64,000 nt of DNA, from assembly GCF_001941945.1 (NCBI RefSeq), contig NZ_CP015585.1, positions 124,001-188,000 on the forward strand. Reading direction: 5' to 3'. Shown in pieces: positions 9,343 to 17,595 of the stretch. The notes under the pieces were generated by a model. That model was not told where the DNA came from. It did no database searches and saw nothing but the letters and a program-made list of their open reading frames with translations. The translations under genes were made by a program, and so were the position numbers. This stretch comes from Roseomonas gilardii (GTDB lineage: Bacteria > Pseudomonadota > Alphaproteobacteria > Acetobacterales > Acetobacteraceae). Within the stretch, counting starts at the first letter, position 1. The number at the start of each line of letters is the position of its first letter.

Positions 9343-9406
9343 GACGGAAGCCGTCGTGCGAGTTGGCAGGCAGGCACGACCAAGGGTACTTGCACGGACC
9401 TACTCT

Positions 9407-10244
9407 GGTTCCGTTGCAAAGTTCGCAGCAAGTCGCAAATGGCCGCGGTAGGTTTCGGATTAGGCGGCGACCTGGAACAACTCGGCCACACAGCTGGCTT
9501 GGGCCCGCATGTCTCGTCCGCCTACCTCGTGTACCTGCTCCTTTCTGAGCATCGCCATCGCCTCGTAGCCTGCCAGTGTTCGTCGCGCCGTATCGAAACC
9601 GCCGAAGCCAAGCCCTGGTCTGACCAAGCGTTTCATGCGCCGGTGATCTTGTTCCACAATGTTATTGAGAAACTTGCATTGTCGTAGCCGGGCGAAGCGC
9701 CACAGCTCGTCGTCTGCCTTCATCTCCGCCGTGGCGCACGGGTAAGCTGGGTTCTTGTCCACTGTGATCGTGCGCGGGTTTACCGTGTGCGGCTGCCGCA
9801 GCGCCTTGCGAAAGAAGCGCTTTGCAGCCTTCGCGTCGCGCTTGGCCGAGAGCAGGAAGTCGATGGTCTGACCACGGCTGTCGACCGCGCGATACAGGTA
9901 CATCCAGCGGCCTTTCACCCGAACATAGGTCTCATCGACTCTCCACGACCCGTTGGACATACGCAGATAGGGCCGGAGCCGTCGCTCCAGTTCCGGTGCA
10001 TAGGCCTGGACCCAGCGAAAGATGGTGGTGTGTGCGATGGCAACACCGCGGTCCTGCAGCATGAGCTCGAGGTCGCGGTAGCTGATCGGGAACATGAGGT
10101 ACCAACGAACTGCCCAGAGGATCACCTCGGCGGTGAACTGCCGGCCTTTGAAGGTCAGATCCGCCCGAAGTGTCGCCAGTCGCCGTCTTGCCATGTCCCA
10201 GCATGGCTGCGATCGCCTCGACCCGCAAACGATGCAACAGAACC
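9407..10244 (-). mobile_element. IS6-family insertion sequence, copy 2 (inverted)
   Basis: This 838-bp copy has the same ends as copy 1 (GGTTCCG at 9407, its partner ending at 10244) in opposite orientation. The flank inside the bounded segment, 9399-9406 CCTACTCT, is the exact complement of AGAGTAGG left of copy 1. The outer flank at 10245 begins TGACG, and the inner flank of copy 1 reads CGTCA. Confidence 0.93.
9460..10194 (-). CDS. IS6-family transposase
   Basis: Identical in translation to the transposase at 464-1198 (244 residues, DDE triad intact). The longer open frame upstream to 10419 runs out of the element and is chance; the start MARRRLATLRAD at 10194 is shared by both copies. 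Two intact identical enzymes imply a recent duplication. Confidence 0.94.
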   Translation of the reverse strand: MARRRLATLRADLTFKGRQFTAEVILWAVRWYLMFPISYRDLELMLQDRGVAIAHTTIFRWVQAYAPELERRLRPYLRMSNGSWRVDETYVRVKGRWMYLYRAVDSRGQTIDFLLSAKRDAKAAKRFFRKALRQPHTVNPRTITVDKNPAYPCATAEMKADDELWRFARLRQCKFLNNIVEQDHRRMKRLVRPGLGFGGFDTARRTLAGYEAMAMLRKEQVHEVGGRDMRAQASCVAELFQVAA

Positions 10245-10467
10245 TGACGGCGGACCCGAGGAGATGGCCCTTGGGTTCGCGTTCCTTGAACCCACGCGTG
10301 CCAACTTCAACGCGGTCGTGCAGGCGCTTATGCAGGGCCGGGCTGAGCGGGTGCTCAAGGAGGTGCAGGAGATCGAAGGGGAGCTGAGGGCAGGCAAGGC
10401 CAGCCTTGAGACGCTTCAACGCGCCCTGAGCTACTTCGGACGTGCGGGTGATCTTCCTTCGAATTGA
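10245..10467 (+). pseudogene. Unrecognised gene fragment between IS6 and IS3
   Basis: An open frame of about 73 codons enters from the IS6 end and stops with TGA at 10465-10467, where the IS3 terminal repeat begins. It contains an ALGFAFLEPTRANFNAVVQ segment and an amphipathic, coiled-coil-like stretch (RVLKEVQEIEGELRAGKAS). It resembles natural coding sequence but I do not recognise the family. Both ends are defined by mobile elements, so it is the remnant of a larger gene, possibly related to the Argonaute locus that follows. Confidence 0.4.
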
Positions 10468-10511
10468 TGGACACCCCTGAGTAAGCTCCTTGGGAGCGAG
10501 GAAGGTGTCCG

Positions 10512-10847
10512 ATGAGCAAGACGCGGCGAGAGTTCACGCCGGAGTTCAAGCAGGAGGCGGTCGCGCTGTTGCGTTCCAGCGGCCGCCCGCTGACGCAAGT
10601 CGCGGGTGAGTTGGGGATCCAACCCTCCATGCTGCGCAGCTGGCGGCGGCGGCAGAATGGCGAGGCACCGCAGCCGCAGCCCATCGCGGCAGGCACGAGG
10701 TCCATCACGGCGCCATCCGCTCTGGCGTCTTCGCCGGCGGATCAGGCCGCCGAAATTGCACGCCTGCGGCGCGAGCTGGAGCGCGCACGCCTTGAGCGTG
10801 ACATTTTAAAAAAAGCCATCGGCATCTTCTCGGAGCCCCCGAGATGA
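10512..10847 (+). CDS. IS3-family transposase OrfA
   Basis: 111 residues: helix-turn-helix (FTPEFKQEAVALLRSSGRPLTQVAGELGI), a proline-rich linker and a coiled coil (AAEIARLRRELERARLERDILKKAIGIF). The run TTTTAAAAAAAG near 10803-10814 is a typical slippery sequence for making an OrfAB fusion by ribosomal frameshifting. The stop overlaps the orfB start as ATGA. Confidence 0.92.
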   Translation: MSKTRREFTPEFKQEAVALLRSSGRPLTQVAGELGIQPSMLRSWRRRQNGEAPQPQPIAAGTRSITAPSALASSPADQAAEIARLRRELERARLERDILKKAIGIFSEPPR

Positions 10848-11704
10848 GGTTCCGCGTCATCGCCGCCCATGCCGATACCTGGCCAATCCGCACCGCCTGC
10901 CGTGTGCTTGGCGTCTCCAGCTCGGGTTACTACGCCTGGCGGGCTCGCCCTGATAGCGCGCGAGCCCTGGCCAACCAGCAGATCCTAACCGACATCCGGC
11001 GCCTGCACGCCAGCCACCACGGCCGCTACGGCAGCCCTCGCCTGCAGGCCGCCTTGCGTGCCGAGGGGCGCCTGGTCAGCCGCGGCCGGGTCGAGCGGTT
11101 GATGCGAGGTGCCGGGATCCGGGCGATCGCGGGCCGGCGCTGCCGCCCGGCAACGACTAACAGCCGCCATACCCTTCCGGTCGCCCCGAACCTGCTGGAT
11201 CGGCAGTTCGCTGTCACCCGTCCCAACACGGTCTGGCTGGCTGACATCACTTATCTGCCCACCGGTGAAGGCTGGCTCTACCTCGCCGCCGTGCTCGACC
11301 TGGCCACCCGCAAGGTGGCTGGCTGGTCCATGCGCGAGCACATGCCTGCGGAACTCACCTGCGCCGCACTCGCCATGGCCATCCAGCGGCAGCGGCCAGC
11401 TCCCGGCCTGCTACAGCACTCGGATCGCGGCTCGCAGTACGCTGCTGACGATTATCGTCGGCTCCTGAAGGCAGCTGGGATGCGGCAGTCCATGAGCCGC
11501 CGCGGCAATTGTCTCGACAATGCGCCTATGGAGAGCTTCTTCCACACGCTGAAAGTCGAACTCGTCCAGCAGCGCCGATGGGACACCCGGGATGAGGCTC
11601 GGCGCGACGTGTTCGCCTACATCGAGAGCTACTACAACAGGCAGCGCATCCACTCCGCCCTGGGCTACAGGACCCCCGAGCAGATGGAGAACGCTGCCGC
11701 CTGA
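10844..11704 (+). CDS. IS3-family transposase OrfB
   Basis: 286 residues, full length. An HTH_21-like region (YYAWRARPDS) is followed by the rve integrase core with D in VWLADITYLPT, D in LQHSDRGSQY and E in NAPMESFFHTLK, then the YNRQRIHSALGYRTPEQ tail. All three catalytic residues are present, so the element is probably active. Confidence 0.94.
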   Translation: MRFRVIAAHADTWPIRTACRVLGVSSSGYYAWRARPDSARALANQQILTDIRRLHASHHGRYGSPRLQAALRAEGRLVSRGRVERLMRGAGIRAIAGRRCRPATTNSRHTLPVAPNLLDRQFAVTRPNTVWLADITYLPTGEGWLYLAAVLDLATRKVAGWSMREHMPAELTCAALAMAIQRQRPAPGLLQHSDRGSQYAADDYRRLLKAAGMRQSMSRRGNCLDNAPMESFFHTLKVELVQQRRWDTRDEARRDVFAYIESYYNRQRIHSALGYRTPEQMENAAA

Positions 11705-11714
11705 TCCTTGTCCA

Positions 11715-13165
11715 TCAAATCAGAGGAAGATCAGGGCCTTCAGATCGCCGATGGTGTGCCTCTCCAGTTTGAGAGTCCACTTGACCAAGCGGAGTCAGTG
11801 CCATTTCCGCCAGCTGAGGTGTTCCAACGGCCCACGTTCTCGTTCGACCCAAGCGGCTCTCGCAATGACAACTGGACTCAGAGGCAGCTCGATAAGACCG
11901 GGCCCTACGATAGAGCGACTTTTGAACGAAAGCGGCCGAGGATTGCTGTCATCTGCGAGGCACGCCGGCGCGGTGCCATGGCAGAGACGGTCGCGCACTT
12001 CCTTGAGGGTCTCCCCGAAGTTCAATCTCACAAAGGCTTTGTACCCCATGCGACGGGGCTGCTGGGCCGCTTCCGGCTTCAGAAGCCGCAAGTTGAATTC
12101 TTCGAGGCCAAGGATGACAGCGCTGACGCCTACGCTGAAGCCGCCCGTAACGCTCTGTCTGCGGCCGCCACTCGGGACCAGCCATGGGATCTAGCCCTGG
12201 TGCAGGTCCAGCGATCCTGGAAGGATCGTCCTGCCACCAGTAGCCCTTACTGGTGGGCGAAGGCTGCGTTCCTGCGGCGCGACGTGCCAGTGCAGGCACT
12301 CTCCGCCGAGATGATGGCCATGGGCGACTTCGAGTACGCCTGCGCTTTGGCAAACGTCAGCTTGGCCACTTACGCCAAGCTCGGCGGTACCCCTTGGCTG
12401 CTGAAGGCCCGGCCCTCGACAGATCACGAGCTTGTCTTTGGCCTCGGATCTCATACCCACAAGGAGCGACGTCGAGGTGCAGGGGAACGGGTCGTCGGGA
12501 TCACGACCGTGTTCTCTAGCCAGGGTAACTATCTACTAGATGCCCGAACGGCTGCAGTACCGTTCGACCGCTACCCGGAGGCACTGCGCGCCACGCTCAT
12601 CGAGGCGGTCAAGCGCATACGGCAAGAGGAGGCCTGGCGCGCGGGCGACACGGTGCGCTTGGTCTTCCATGCCTTCACCCAGATGCGACAAGAGACTGCG
12701 GATGCCGTGGTTGCCGCTGTGGAAAGCATGGGCCTGAGTGGGGTGAAGTTCGCCTTCCTCCATGTGGCCGAGGACCACCCATTCACGCTGTTCGACCACG
12801 CCTCAGCGACTGGCAAGGGTGCCTATGCGCCCGAGCGTGGGCAGGCCGTAGAACTCAGCGACCACGAGTGGCTCCTTTCCCTCACCGGACGGGATCAGAT
12901 CAGAGCCGCGTCGCAGGGCATCCCTGATCCGGTGCTACTCCGCCTGCACGAGAAATCGACCTTTCGCGACATGCGAACGCTGACGCGTCAGGTATCGGAT
13001 TTCGCCTGCCACTCCTGGCGTACTTACGAACGAGCTAGGCTCCCGATCACACTCCTCTACGCCGACGAAATTGCGAAGCAACTCGCAGGCCTCGAGCGTA
13101 CCCCGGGATGGGACCCCGATACCGCAGTAGTTGGCGCGGTGATGCGCAGGCCTTGGTTCTTGTGA
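11715..13165 (+). pseudogene. Prokaryotic Argonaute, N-terminally truncated (long-B-like, catalytically inactive)
   Basis: About 480 codons match the second half of a long prokaryotic Argonaute. The inter-domain linker has an RPTFSFDPSGSRNDNW-type segment leading into GPYDRATFERKRPRIAVICEA, then the MID domain, then PIWI (from about YAKLGGTPWLLKARP to the end). The C-terminal signature SDFACHSWRTY-LPITLLYADEIAKQL is clear. The catalytic Asp positions are replaced (ELVFGLGSH near 12440 and LVFHAFTQ near 12670), as in long-B and short Argonautes that guide a separate effector. The linker before MID shows that this is a long Argonaute lacking its N and PAZ domains, removed at the IS3 end. No natural start is visible. 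The stop overlaps the next gene's GTG. Confidence 0.85.
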
Positions 13166-13688
13166 GCGCCGGCCCCACCATCCCCCAGATCAGGGCCGGC
13201 CTAATTGCGGCCGCCGAGCCGACGCCATTCTCGGCCATTCATGTGCAGGCTTTCCGAGCCTGGCTCCTGGATGAGCAGAACCGATTGAGCGAACTGCCCG
13301 GGGCTGCAGCCGCGAGCCTCGGCGCGGGCGGCGGTCGGTCCGTCGGAGACGTGGCAGCCCTTGGCTACGCGGCCGCGACCGGACATCTGGAGCATAGCTT
13401 CCAGCCCGCCTTGTCCGATGGTCTGGCGTGGTTGAGTGAGCGTGCATGGTTCCGTCCGCATCAGCCATACACGCTCGAAGCAGACGGCGTCGCCGCGCTC
13501 GGCATCGCGTTAGGCGTTAGCCGCCACGCCGGTACTTCTCAAGCACGCTGGCTTAAAGATCTGGTGGTGAGGAGCGCAGCGTCGCCGGATTTAGCAACCC
13601 TGGACCGATCGCTCTTCGTCGCGGCAGCACACCTGATTGATGCTCCTGGGCGCCAGGACAGTGCTGTGATGCTCCCCGAAGCACGAGT
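13162..13688 (+). pseudogene. Argonaute-associated PD-(D/E)XK nuclease, 5' part
   Basis: A GTG at 13162 overlaps the Argonaute stop (GTGA), indicating translational coupling in one operon. The 175 codons before the IS66 insertion form a mostly helical region with no motif I recognise (IPQIRAGLIAAAEPTPFSAIHVQAFRAWL near the start). The frame is cut inside GCACGAGT at 13681-13688. Joined directly to 16491, the reading frame continues without a break and gives a protein of about 396 residues with the nuclease core in its C-terminal half. The gene was therefore intact until the IS66 arrived. Confidence 0.85.
13681..13688. repeat. 8-bp target duplication of IS66, left copy
   Basis: GCACGAGT lies immediately before the IS66 end and again at 16483-16490 after it. 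Eight base pairs is the duplication length normal for IS66 elements, so this is a simple, undisturbed insertion. Confidence 0.95.
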
Positions 13689-13765
13689 GTATCCATCCGG
13701 CCAAGGCCGCGGGGTACCCATCCGGCCGAGGACGCGGTTGCCAAGGGCTGTAATGCTGGCCCCGT

Positions 13766-13972
13766 TCAGCGCTTCTGGTCGAGGCTGAGCTCCTTGAGGC
13801 TTTCGATGCCACGTTCGGTGAACCCGAGCGTGGCGCGGTCATCGGTGTCGTAGATCCAGAGGCGGCCGTCCTCGGGTTCGAGCTGGTCGGCGAGTTCCTC
13901 CAGCCATTCCTCGGTCTCGCCGAGCATCTCGGCGGCGCGGGTGATGGTGAACACGCAGCTCGGGGCGGCCAT
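13766..13972 (-). CDS. Small IS66 accessory protein, hypothetical
   Basis: 68 residues, acidic (FTITRAAEMLGETEEWLEELADQLEPEDG, then LGFTERGIESLKEL). It starts 4 bp after the tnpC stop within the same element, so it is co-transcribed with the transposition genes. Similar short proteins follow tnpC in some IS66 elements. The other full IS66 in this window (42694-45171) lacks it. The opening residues resemble a helix-turn-helix of excisionase/MerR style, but this is weak. Confidence 0.6.
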   Translation of the reverse strand: MAAPSCVFTITRAAEMLGETEEWLEELADQLEPEDGRLWIYDTDDRATLGFTERGIESLKELSLDQKR

Positions 13973-13975
13973 TGG

Positions 13976-15574
13976 TCAGGCGGCCTGGGCAACTGCGGTG
14001 GCCTCACGGGCCGCGCGCCAGTTCCAGGGCAGCAACTCGTGCAGGCGGGAGGCGGGATGGCCGGCGATGCGGGCGAGGACGTCTGCCAGCCAGGCACGCG
14101 GATCGACGTCGTTCAGCTTGGCGGTGTAGATCAGCGAGACCATGGCCGCGGCTCGGTCGCCCCCGCGATCGCTGCCGGCGAACAACCACGCCTTTCTGCC
14201 GAGAGCTATACCTCTCAGCGCGCGTTCGGCAGCATTGTTCGTCAGGCAGATCCGGCCGTCGCTGAGGAACCGGGCGAAGGTCTCCCAGCGGGTCAGCATG
14301 TAGTCCATGGCCTTGGCGACCGGGTTGTGGCGGGACAGCTTGCCGCGGCTTTCGCGCATCCAGGTTTCGAGCCCGGCGACGAGCGGCGCGATGTGCTGCT
14401 GGCGGACGGCCAGCCGCGCCGCGGCAGGCAGCCCGTTGATGGCGCGCTCGGCGTCGAAGATGGCGTCGATCCGCCGCACCGCCTCGATGGCGAGTGGCGC
14501 GCGCGACAACTCGGCCAGCTCGAACAGCTTGCGCCGGCCATGCGCCCAACACGCTGCTTCGGTGATTGGCCCGGGTTGTCGATCGGCCTCGTAGAGCGCG
14601 TTGTAGCCGGCATAGGCATCGGCCTGCAGGAGGCCGGCGTAGCCGGCCAGATGCCGGTTCGGGTGCTCGGCCGTGCGGTCGCGCGAGTAGCGGAACATCG
14701 CCGCCGGGGGCGCCGGTCCGCCGAAGGGTCGGTCGTCGCGGACATAGGTCCAGACCCGCCCCGTGATGGTCCTGCCGCGGGCCAGCACGGGGACGGTGGT
14801 GTCGTCGCCGTGCAGCCGCTCGGCGGCCAGCACATGGGCCTCGATCAGGGCCATCAACGGGGCGAGGTTGGCGGTGCAGGTGCCGACCCAGTCGGCGAGG
14901 GTGGAGACGCCGAGCTCGATGCCCTGCCGGGCGTAGCTGTCGCTCTGGCGGTTCAGCGGCAGGTGCTGGCCGAATTTGGCTTCCAGGATCATCGCCAGCA
15001 GGTTGGGGCCGGCCCGGCCGCGGGCGATGGGATGGAAGGGTGCCGGCGGCTGGGTAATGGTCTCGCAGGCGCGGCACGAGAAGCGCTCGCGGACGGTCTG
15101 GATCACCTTCCAGCGGATTGGCTCGACCTCGAGCGTTTCCGTGATGTCCTCGCCCAGCTTCGACAGCCTGCCGCCGCAGCAGGGGCAGGCGGTCGGACCG
15201 GGGAGCACGACCCGCTCGCGCGGCAGATGGGCCGGCACGGGCGCGCGTACCGGCTGGTCGCGGGGTGGGCTGTCGGGGCGACGAGGACGGCCCTCCTTGT
15301 CAGCGGCCTTCTCCGCCTTGGCGGCGTCCTCGCTGGCGGTGGTCACCAGCTCACCGAGCTCGAGCTCCAACTGATCGATCAGCTTGCGGCCGCGCTCGGA
15401 GGAGGCGCCGTACTTGTCATGCTTGAGCCGGGCGATCAGCAACTTGAGGTGCGCGACCATCGCCTCGGCGCCGGAGGCGCGTGCCTCGGCCTCGCGCCGC
15501 GCCAGACGCTCGGCCGCGAGTTCCGCTTGCAGCGTGGCGACAGCATCGGGCAGGCTGTTCGGCGTGGACGTCAC
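13976..15574 (-). CDS. tnpC: IS66-family transposase TnpC
   Basis: 532 residues, full length. An N-terminal coiled coil with a leucine-zipper region (LKLLIARLKHDKYGASSERGRKL) is followed by a zinc-finger-like CPCCGGRLSKLG and CRACE pair, then the DDE domain (HGDDTTVPVL, LQADAYAGYNALY, NNAAERALRGIALGRK), and the tail LNDVDPRAWLADVLARI. All motifs are intact. Confidence 0.96.
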   Translation of the reverse strand: MTSTPNSLPDAVATLQAELAAERLARREAEARASGAEAMVAHLKLLIARLKHDKYGASSERGRKLIDQLELELGELVTTASEDAAKAEKAADKEGRPRRPDSPPRDQPVRAPVPAHLPRERVVLPGPTACPCCGGRLSKLGEDITETLEVEPIRWKVIQTVRERFSCRACETITQPPAPFHPIARGRAGPNLLAMILEAKFGQHLPLNRQSDSYARQGIELGVSTLADWVGTCTANLAPLMALIEAHVLAAERLHGDDTTVPVLARGRTITGRVWTYVRDDRPFGGPAPPAAMFRYSRDRTAEHPNRHLAGYAGLLQADAYAGYNALYEADRQPGPITEAACWAHGRRKLFELAELSRAPLAIEAVRRIDAIFDAERAINGLPAAARLAVRQQHIAPLVAGLETWMRESRGKLSRHNPVAKAMDYMLTRWETFARFLSDGRICLTNNAAERALRGIALGRKAWLFAGSDRGGDRAAAMVSLIYTAKLNDVDPRAWLADVLARIAGHPASRLHELLPWNWRAAREATAVAQAA

Positions 15575-15633
15575 GCCGTGATGGGATCACACCTGCTGCA
15601 CGCCGGATAGGGTCAACATGCAAGACGCGCGCA

Positions 15634-15981
15634 CTATCCCGCCAACTCGGGCCGGTAGGTGCGTTGGGGATTTCTCCAATCGATCCCGTCGAGCATGTAG
15701 GCCAGCTGCGCGCCGGCAATCTGCAGGCAGCCATCCGCCGGTGGTGGCCAGATGAAGCGGCCGCGCTCCAACTTCTTCATGTAGAGCGACATGCCGATCC
15801 CGTCGTGCCAGATGATCTTGACCAGGTCCGACTTGCGGCCACGAAAGACGTACAAATCGCCCGCGTGCGGATCACGCCCGAGCCCCTGCTGCACCTGCAG
15901 CGCCAGTGAGTGCATGCCACGACGCATGTCCGTGTGACCCACCGCCAGCCAGACCCGCACGCCGGAGGGGACGGGGATCAC
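15634..15981 (-). CDS. tnpB: IS66 accessory protein TnpB
   Basis: 115 residues of the IS66 Orf2 (TnpB) family, with the usual GVRVWLAVGHTDMRRGMHSLAL start and the GDLYVFRGRKSDLVKIIWHDG-GMSLYMKKLERGRF core. It is required for IS66 transposition, with unknown biochemistry. It overlaps tnpA by 4 bp. Confidence 0.95.
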   Translation of the reverse strand: MIPVPSGVRVWLAVGHTDMRRGMHSLALQVQQGLGRDPHAGDLYVFRGRKSDLVKIIWHDGIGMSLYMKKLERGRFIWPPPADGCLQIAGAQLAYMLDGIDWRNPQRTYRPELAG

Positions 15982-16379
15982 GCGCGCACCGCCGCCATCA
16001 CCCGCCGCAGGGCCGCGGCGCCGATCGCCTCGTCCACCCGGATGACCGTACCGTCCGGCAGCGCGATCTCGATCCGCGCCGCCGCCTTGTCGGACGCCAG
16101 CTTCGCCGGACCCGAGGTAGTCGCAGGCTCGGCAGGGACAGAAGCCGCCGCGGGCGGATCCGGCGTCACCTGCACGGGCAGGAACACCGGCGTCGGCTCG
16201 GCGGCCAGGACACCCTCACGGACCTGCCTGCGCCAGGACCACAGGACGCTCCGGCCGATCTCGTGCCGTCGCGCGATCTCCACGAAGCAGGCCCCCGGCC
16301 GCTCGGCCTCCGCCACGATCCGCAGCTTGTCCTCCAGCCGCCAGCGGCGTCGCCGCTCGACACCCGTGATGATTTCCAT
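15978..16379 (-). CDS. tnpA: IS66 accessory protein TnpA
   Basis: 133 residues with an N-terminal helix-turn-helix (RRWRLEDKLRIVAEAERPGACFVEIARRHEI) typical of IS66 TnpA. I chose ATG 16379 because the conserved start MEIITGVERRRRW lies there and it is the first gene inside the right end. The open frame extending to 16760 leaves the element and is chance. Confidence 0.93.
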   Translation of the reverse strand: MEIITGVERRRRWRLEDKLRIVAEAERPGACFVEIARRHEIGRSVLWSWRRQVREGVLAAEPTPVFLPVQVTPDPPAAASVPAEPATTSGPAKLASDKAAARIEIALPDGTVIRVDEAIGAAALRRVMAAVRA

Positions 16380-16490
16380 GCCGCCAACCATCCCCGTCCT
16401 TAGCGACGCTCTTACGAACGTCGCTAAGAACTGAAGGCAGATCCAGCCAGGAACCGGAAGGCGGCCCTCGGCGGATGGATACGCACGAGT

Positions 16491-17154
16491 AGCCCTTTCG
16501 CAGCTTTTACTCAGTCGTCCAGACGACCGCTGCTGCAACGAAGCTTGGAACCGCATCCTGCACTTTGCCGCAGGCGAGGAAGTAGTACCTGAAGCAGCAT
16601 TGCTCCTACGGGCGCTGAACGTGCTGACCGAACGCAACCTACCGGCGCGCATGGGGGTCCTTGACCCCCTCGATGTACTCCATGTGTTGGAGGGCGTGCA
16701 GCGCTCGTTTAAGCGCTGGACCTGGGAAGCTGCCCCCAGGACGCGGAGATCGGACATCACGCAATGGGATGTGGAGAATGAGTACCACGTTCAGAATCTG
16801 CTTTGGGCGGTGCTGGCGCCTTTGTTTCCTGATCTAAACGATGAGGAAACGCTGTCACCGGTAGGGAAGAAAAACCCTCGCGTCGATCTCTCCATACCCA
16901 GCCTCGGCACTGTGGTGGAGGTGAAGTTCATGCGCCCAGGAAAATCCTTCCAGGACATCATCGAGGAGATCGCTGCAGACGCGAGTCTGTACGCCACAGA
17001 CCGGAGATGGACATCGCTGATCCCGTTCGTGTGGGACGAGGCTCGGCGGGTAGAAGAGCACCAGAAGCTTATCGCAGGGCTTAAGCAGCTCTCGATGGTC
17101 ATAGGCGCGGTCGTGGTATCCAGGCCAGGGAAAATGGAGCGGTCCGGCTCTTGA
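16491..17154 (+). pseudogene. Argonaute-associated PD-(D/E)XK nuclease, 3' part with catalytic core
   Basis: The nuclease frame continues from 13688 as VALSQLLLSRPDD and then the catalytic domain. NEYHVQNLLWAVLAPLFPDLNDEE precedes the active-site D (16885, in PRVDLSIP) and the E-x-K (16918-16926, in VVEVKFM). This D...ExK arrangement defines the PD-(D/E)XK fold. The layout, a nuclease directly downstream of a catalytically dead long Argonaute, matches described long-B Argonaute defence operons in which the nuclease degrades DNA once the guide finds a target. The gene ends at TGA 17152-17154. It is inactive because of the IS66. Confidence 0.85.
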
Positions 17155-17198
17155 TGCCTCGCTGGGGCTGGCCGCTTGGGCACCGCCTGTAGATCGGC

Positions 17199-17405
17199 GT
17201 GGTTCCAGAACCGAAAGTCCCGGGGTACGCTGGTCCGGTTTCAGAACCGGCTCGTGAACTTCGGTTCGTCAGGCACGAGCCGAACGCGGCATCCGAGGGC
17301 CAGATGGCAGACCTCGAAATCGGGGAGTTCCTTATCCGAGGGGTGTACGGTCCAGAGCATCTCGAATTGCTGCGCCTGATCGGCACGCTCGTTGAGGACC
17401 ACTGA
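17199..17405 (+). CDS. Hypothetical small protein
   Basis: A possible 68-residue frame follows the nuclease by 44 bp in the same direction. The second half, MADLEIGEFLIRGVYGPEHLELLRLIGTLVEDH, is plausible protein; the start could equally be ATG 17304. No recognised family. The remaining sequence to the IS256 element near 17596 shows nothing identifiable. Confidence 0.3.
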   Translation: MVPEPKVPGYAGPVSEPARELRFVRHEPNAASEGQMADLEIGEFLIRGVYGPEHLELLRLIGTLVEDH

Positions 17406-17595
17406 AAGCCCAAGGAATCCCGCGGTGAGAAGTCTCCAACCAGCACTCGCCGTGTGCTTCGCGTGGCGGCGTAGAGTGCCTGGTGGGCCTGCGCGAAAGA
17501 ACGTCGATAAGCTCGGCCTTGCTGGTCTCGGCAGTGGGTGAAGTCTGGTGCATGTGGATGCCAGACGCTAACCTACTCTCTCATATCTATGATCA

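Larger units (their letters stand above)
10468..11714 (+). mobile_element. IS3-family insertion sequence
   Basis: The element has ends TGGACACCCCTGA and (complement) TGGACAAGGATCA. The similarity continues four bases outward (TTGA on both sides), so the true limits may be 10464-11718. It contains intact orfA and orfB. No target duplication is visible, which fits an adjacent deletion having removed the N-terminal part of the Argonaute gene that begins right after it. Confidence 0.85.
13689..16482 (-). mobile_element. IS66-family insertion sequence (tnpA, tnpB, tnpC, accessory gene)
   Basis: A 2794-bp element with imperfect terminal repeats GTATCCATCCGGCCAAGG and (complement of the right end) GTATCCATCCGCCGAGGG. 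Perfect 8-bp duplications GCACGAGT flank it. It carries tnpA, tnpB and tnpC plus a fourth small gene on the minus strand. It sits inside the Argonaute-associated nuclease gene. Confidence 0.96.

Noticed and set aside
10245-10467. N-terminal part of the Argonaute
   Set aside because: The translation does not resemble Argonaute N or PAZ domains and ends in a stop at the IS3 end; kept as an unknown fragment.
11715-13165. Interpretation as a complete short Argonaute
   Set aside because: The length would fit, but the pre-MID linker typical of long Argonautes is present, no start codon with ribosome site is visible after the IS3, and the neighbour is a nuclease without an APAZ-like region that I can see.
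14039-15610. Long plus-strand open frame of 523 codons opposite the IS66 tnpC
   Set aside because: It lies antisense to an intact TnpC with all family motifs; its translation has no recognisable domain. High GC content produces such frames.
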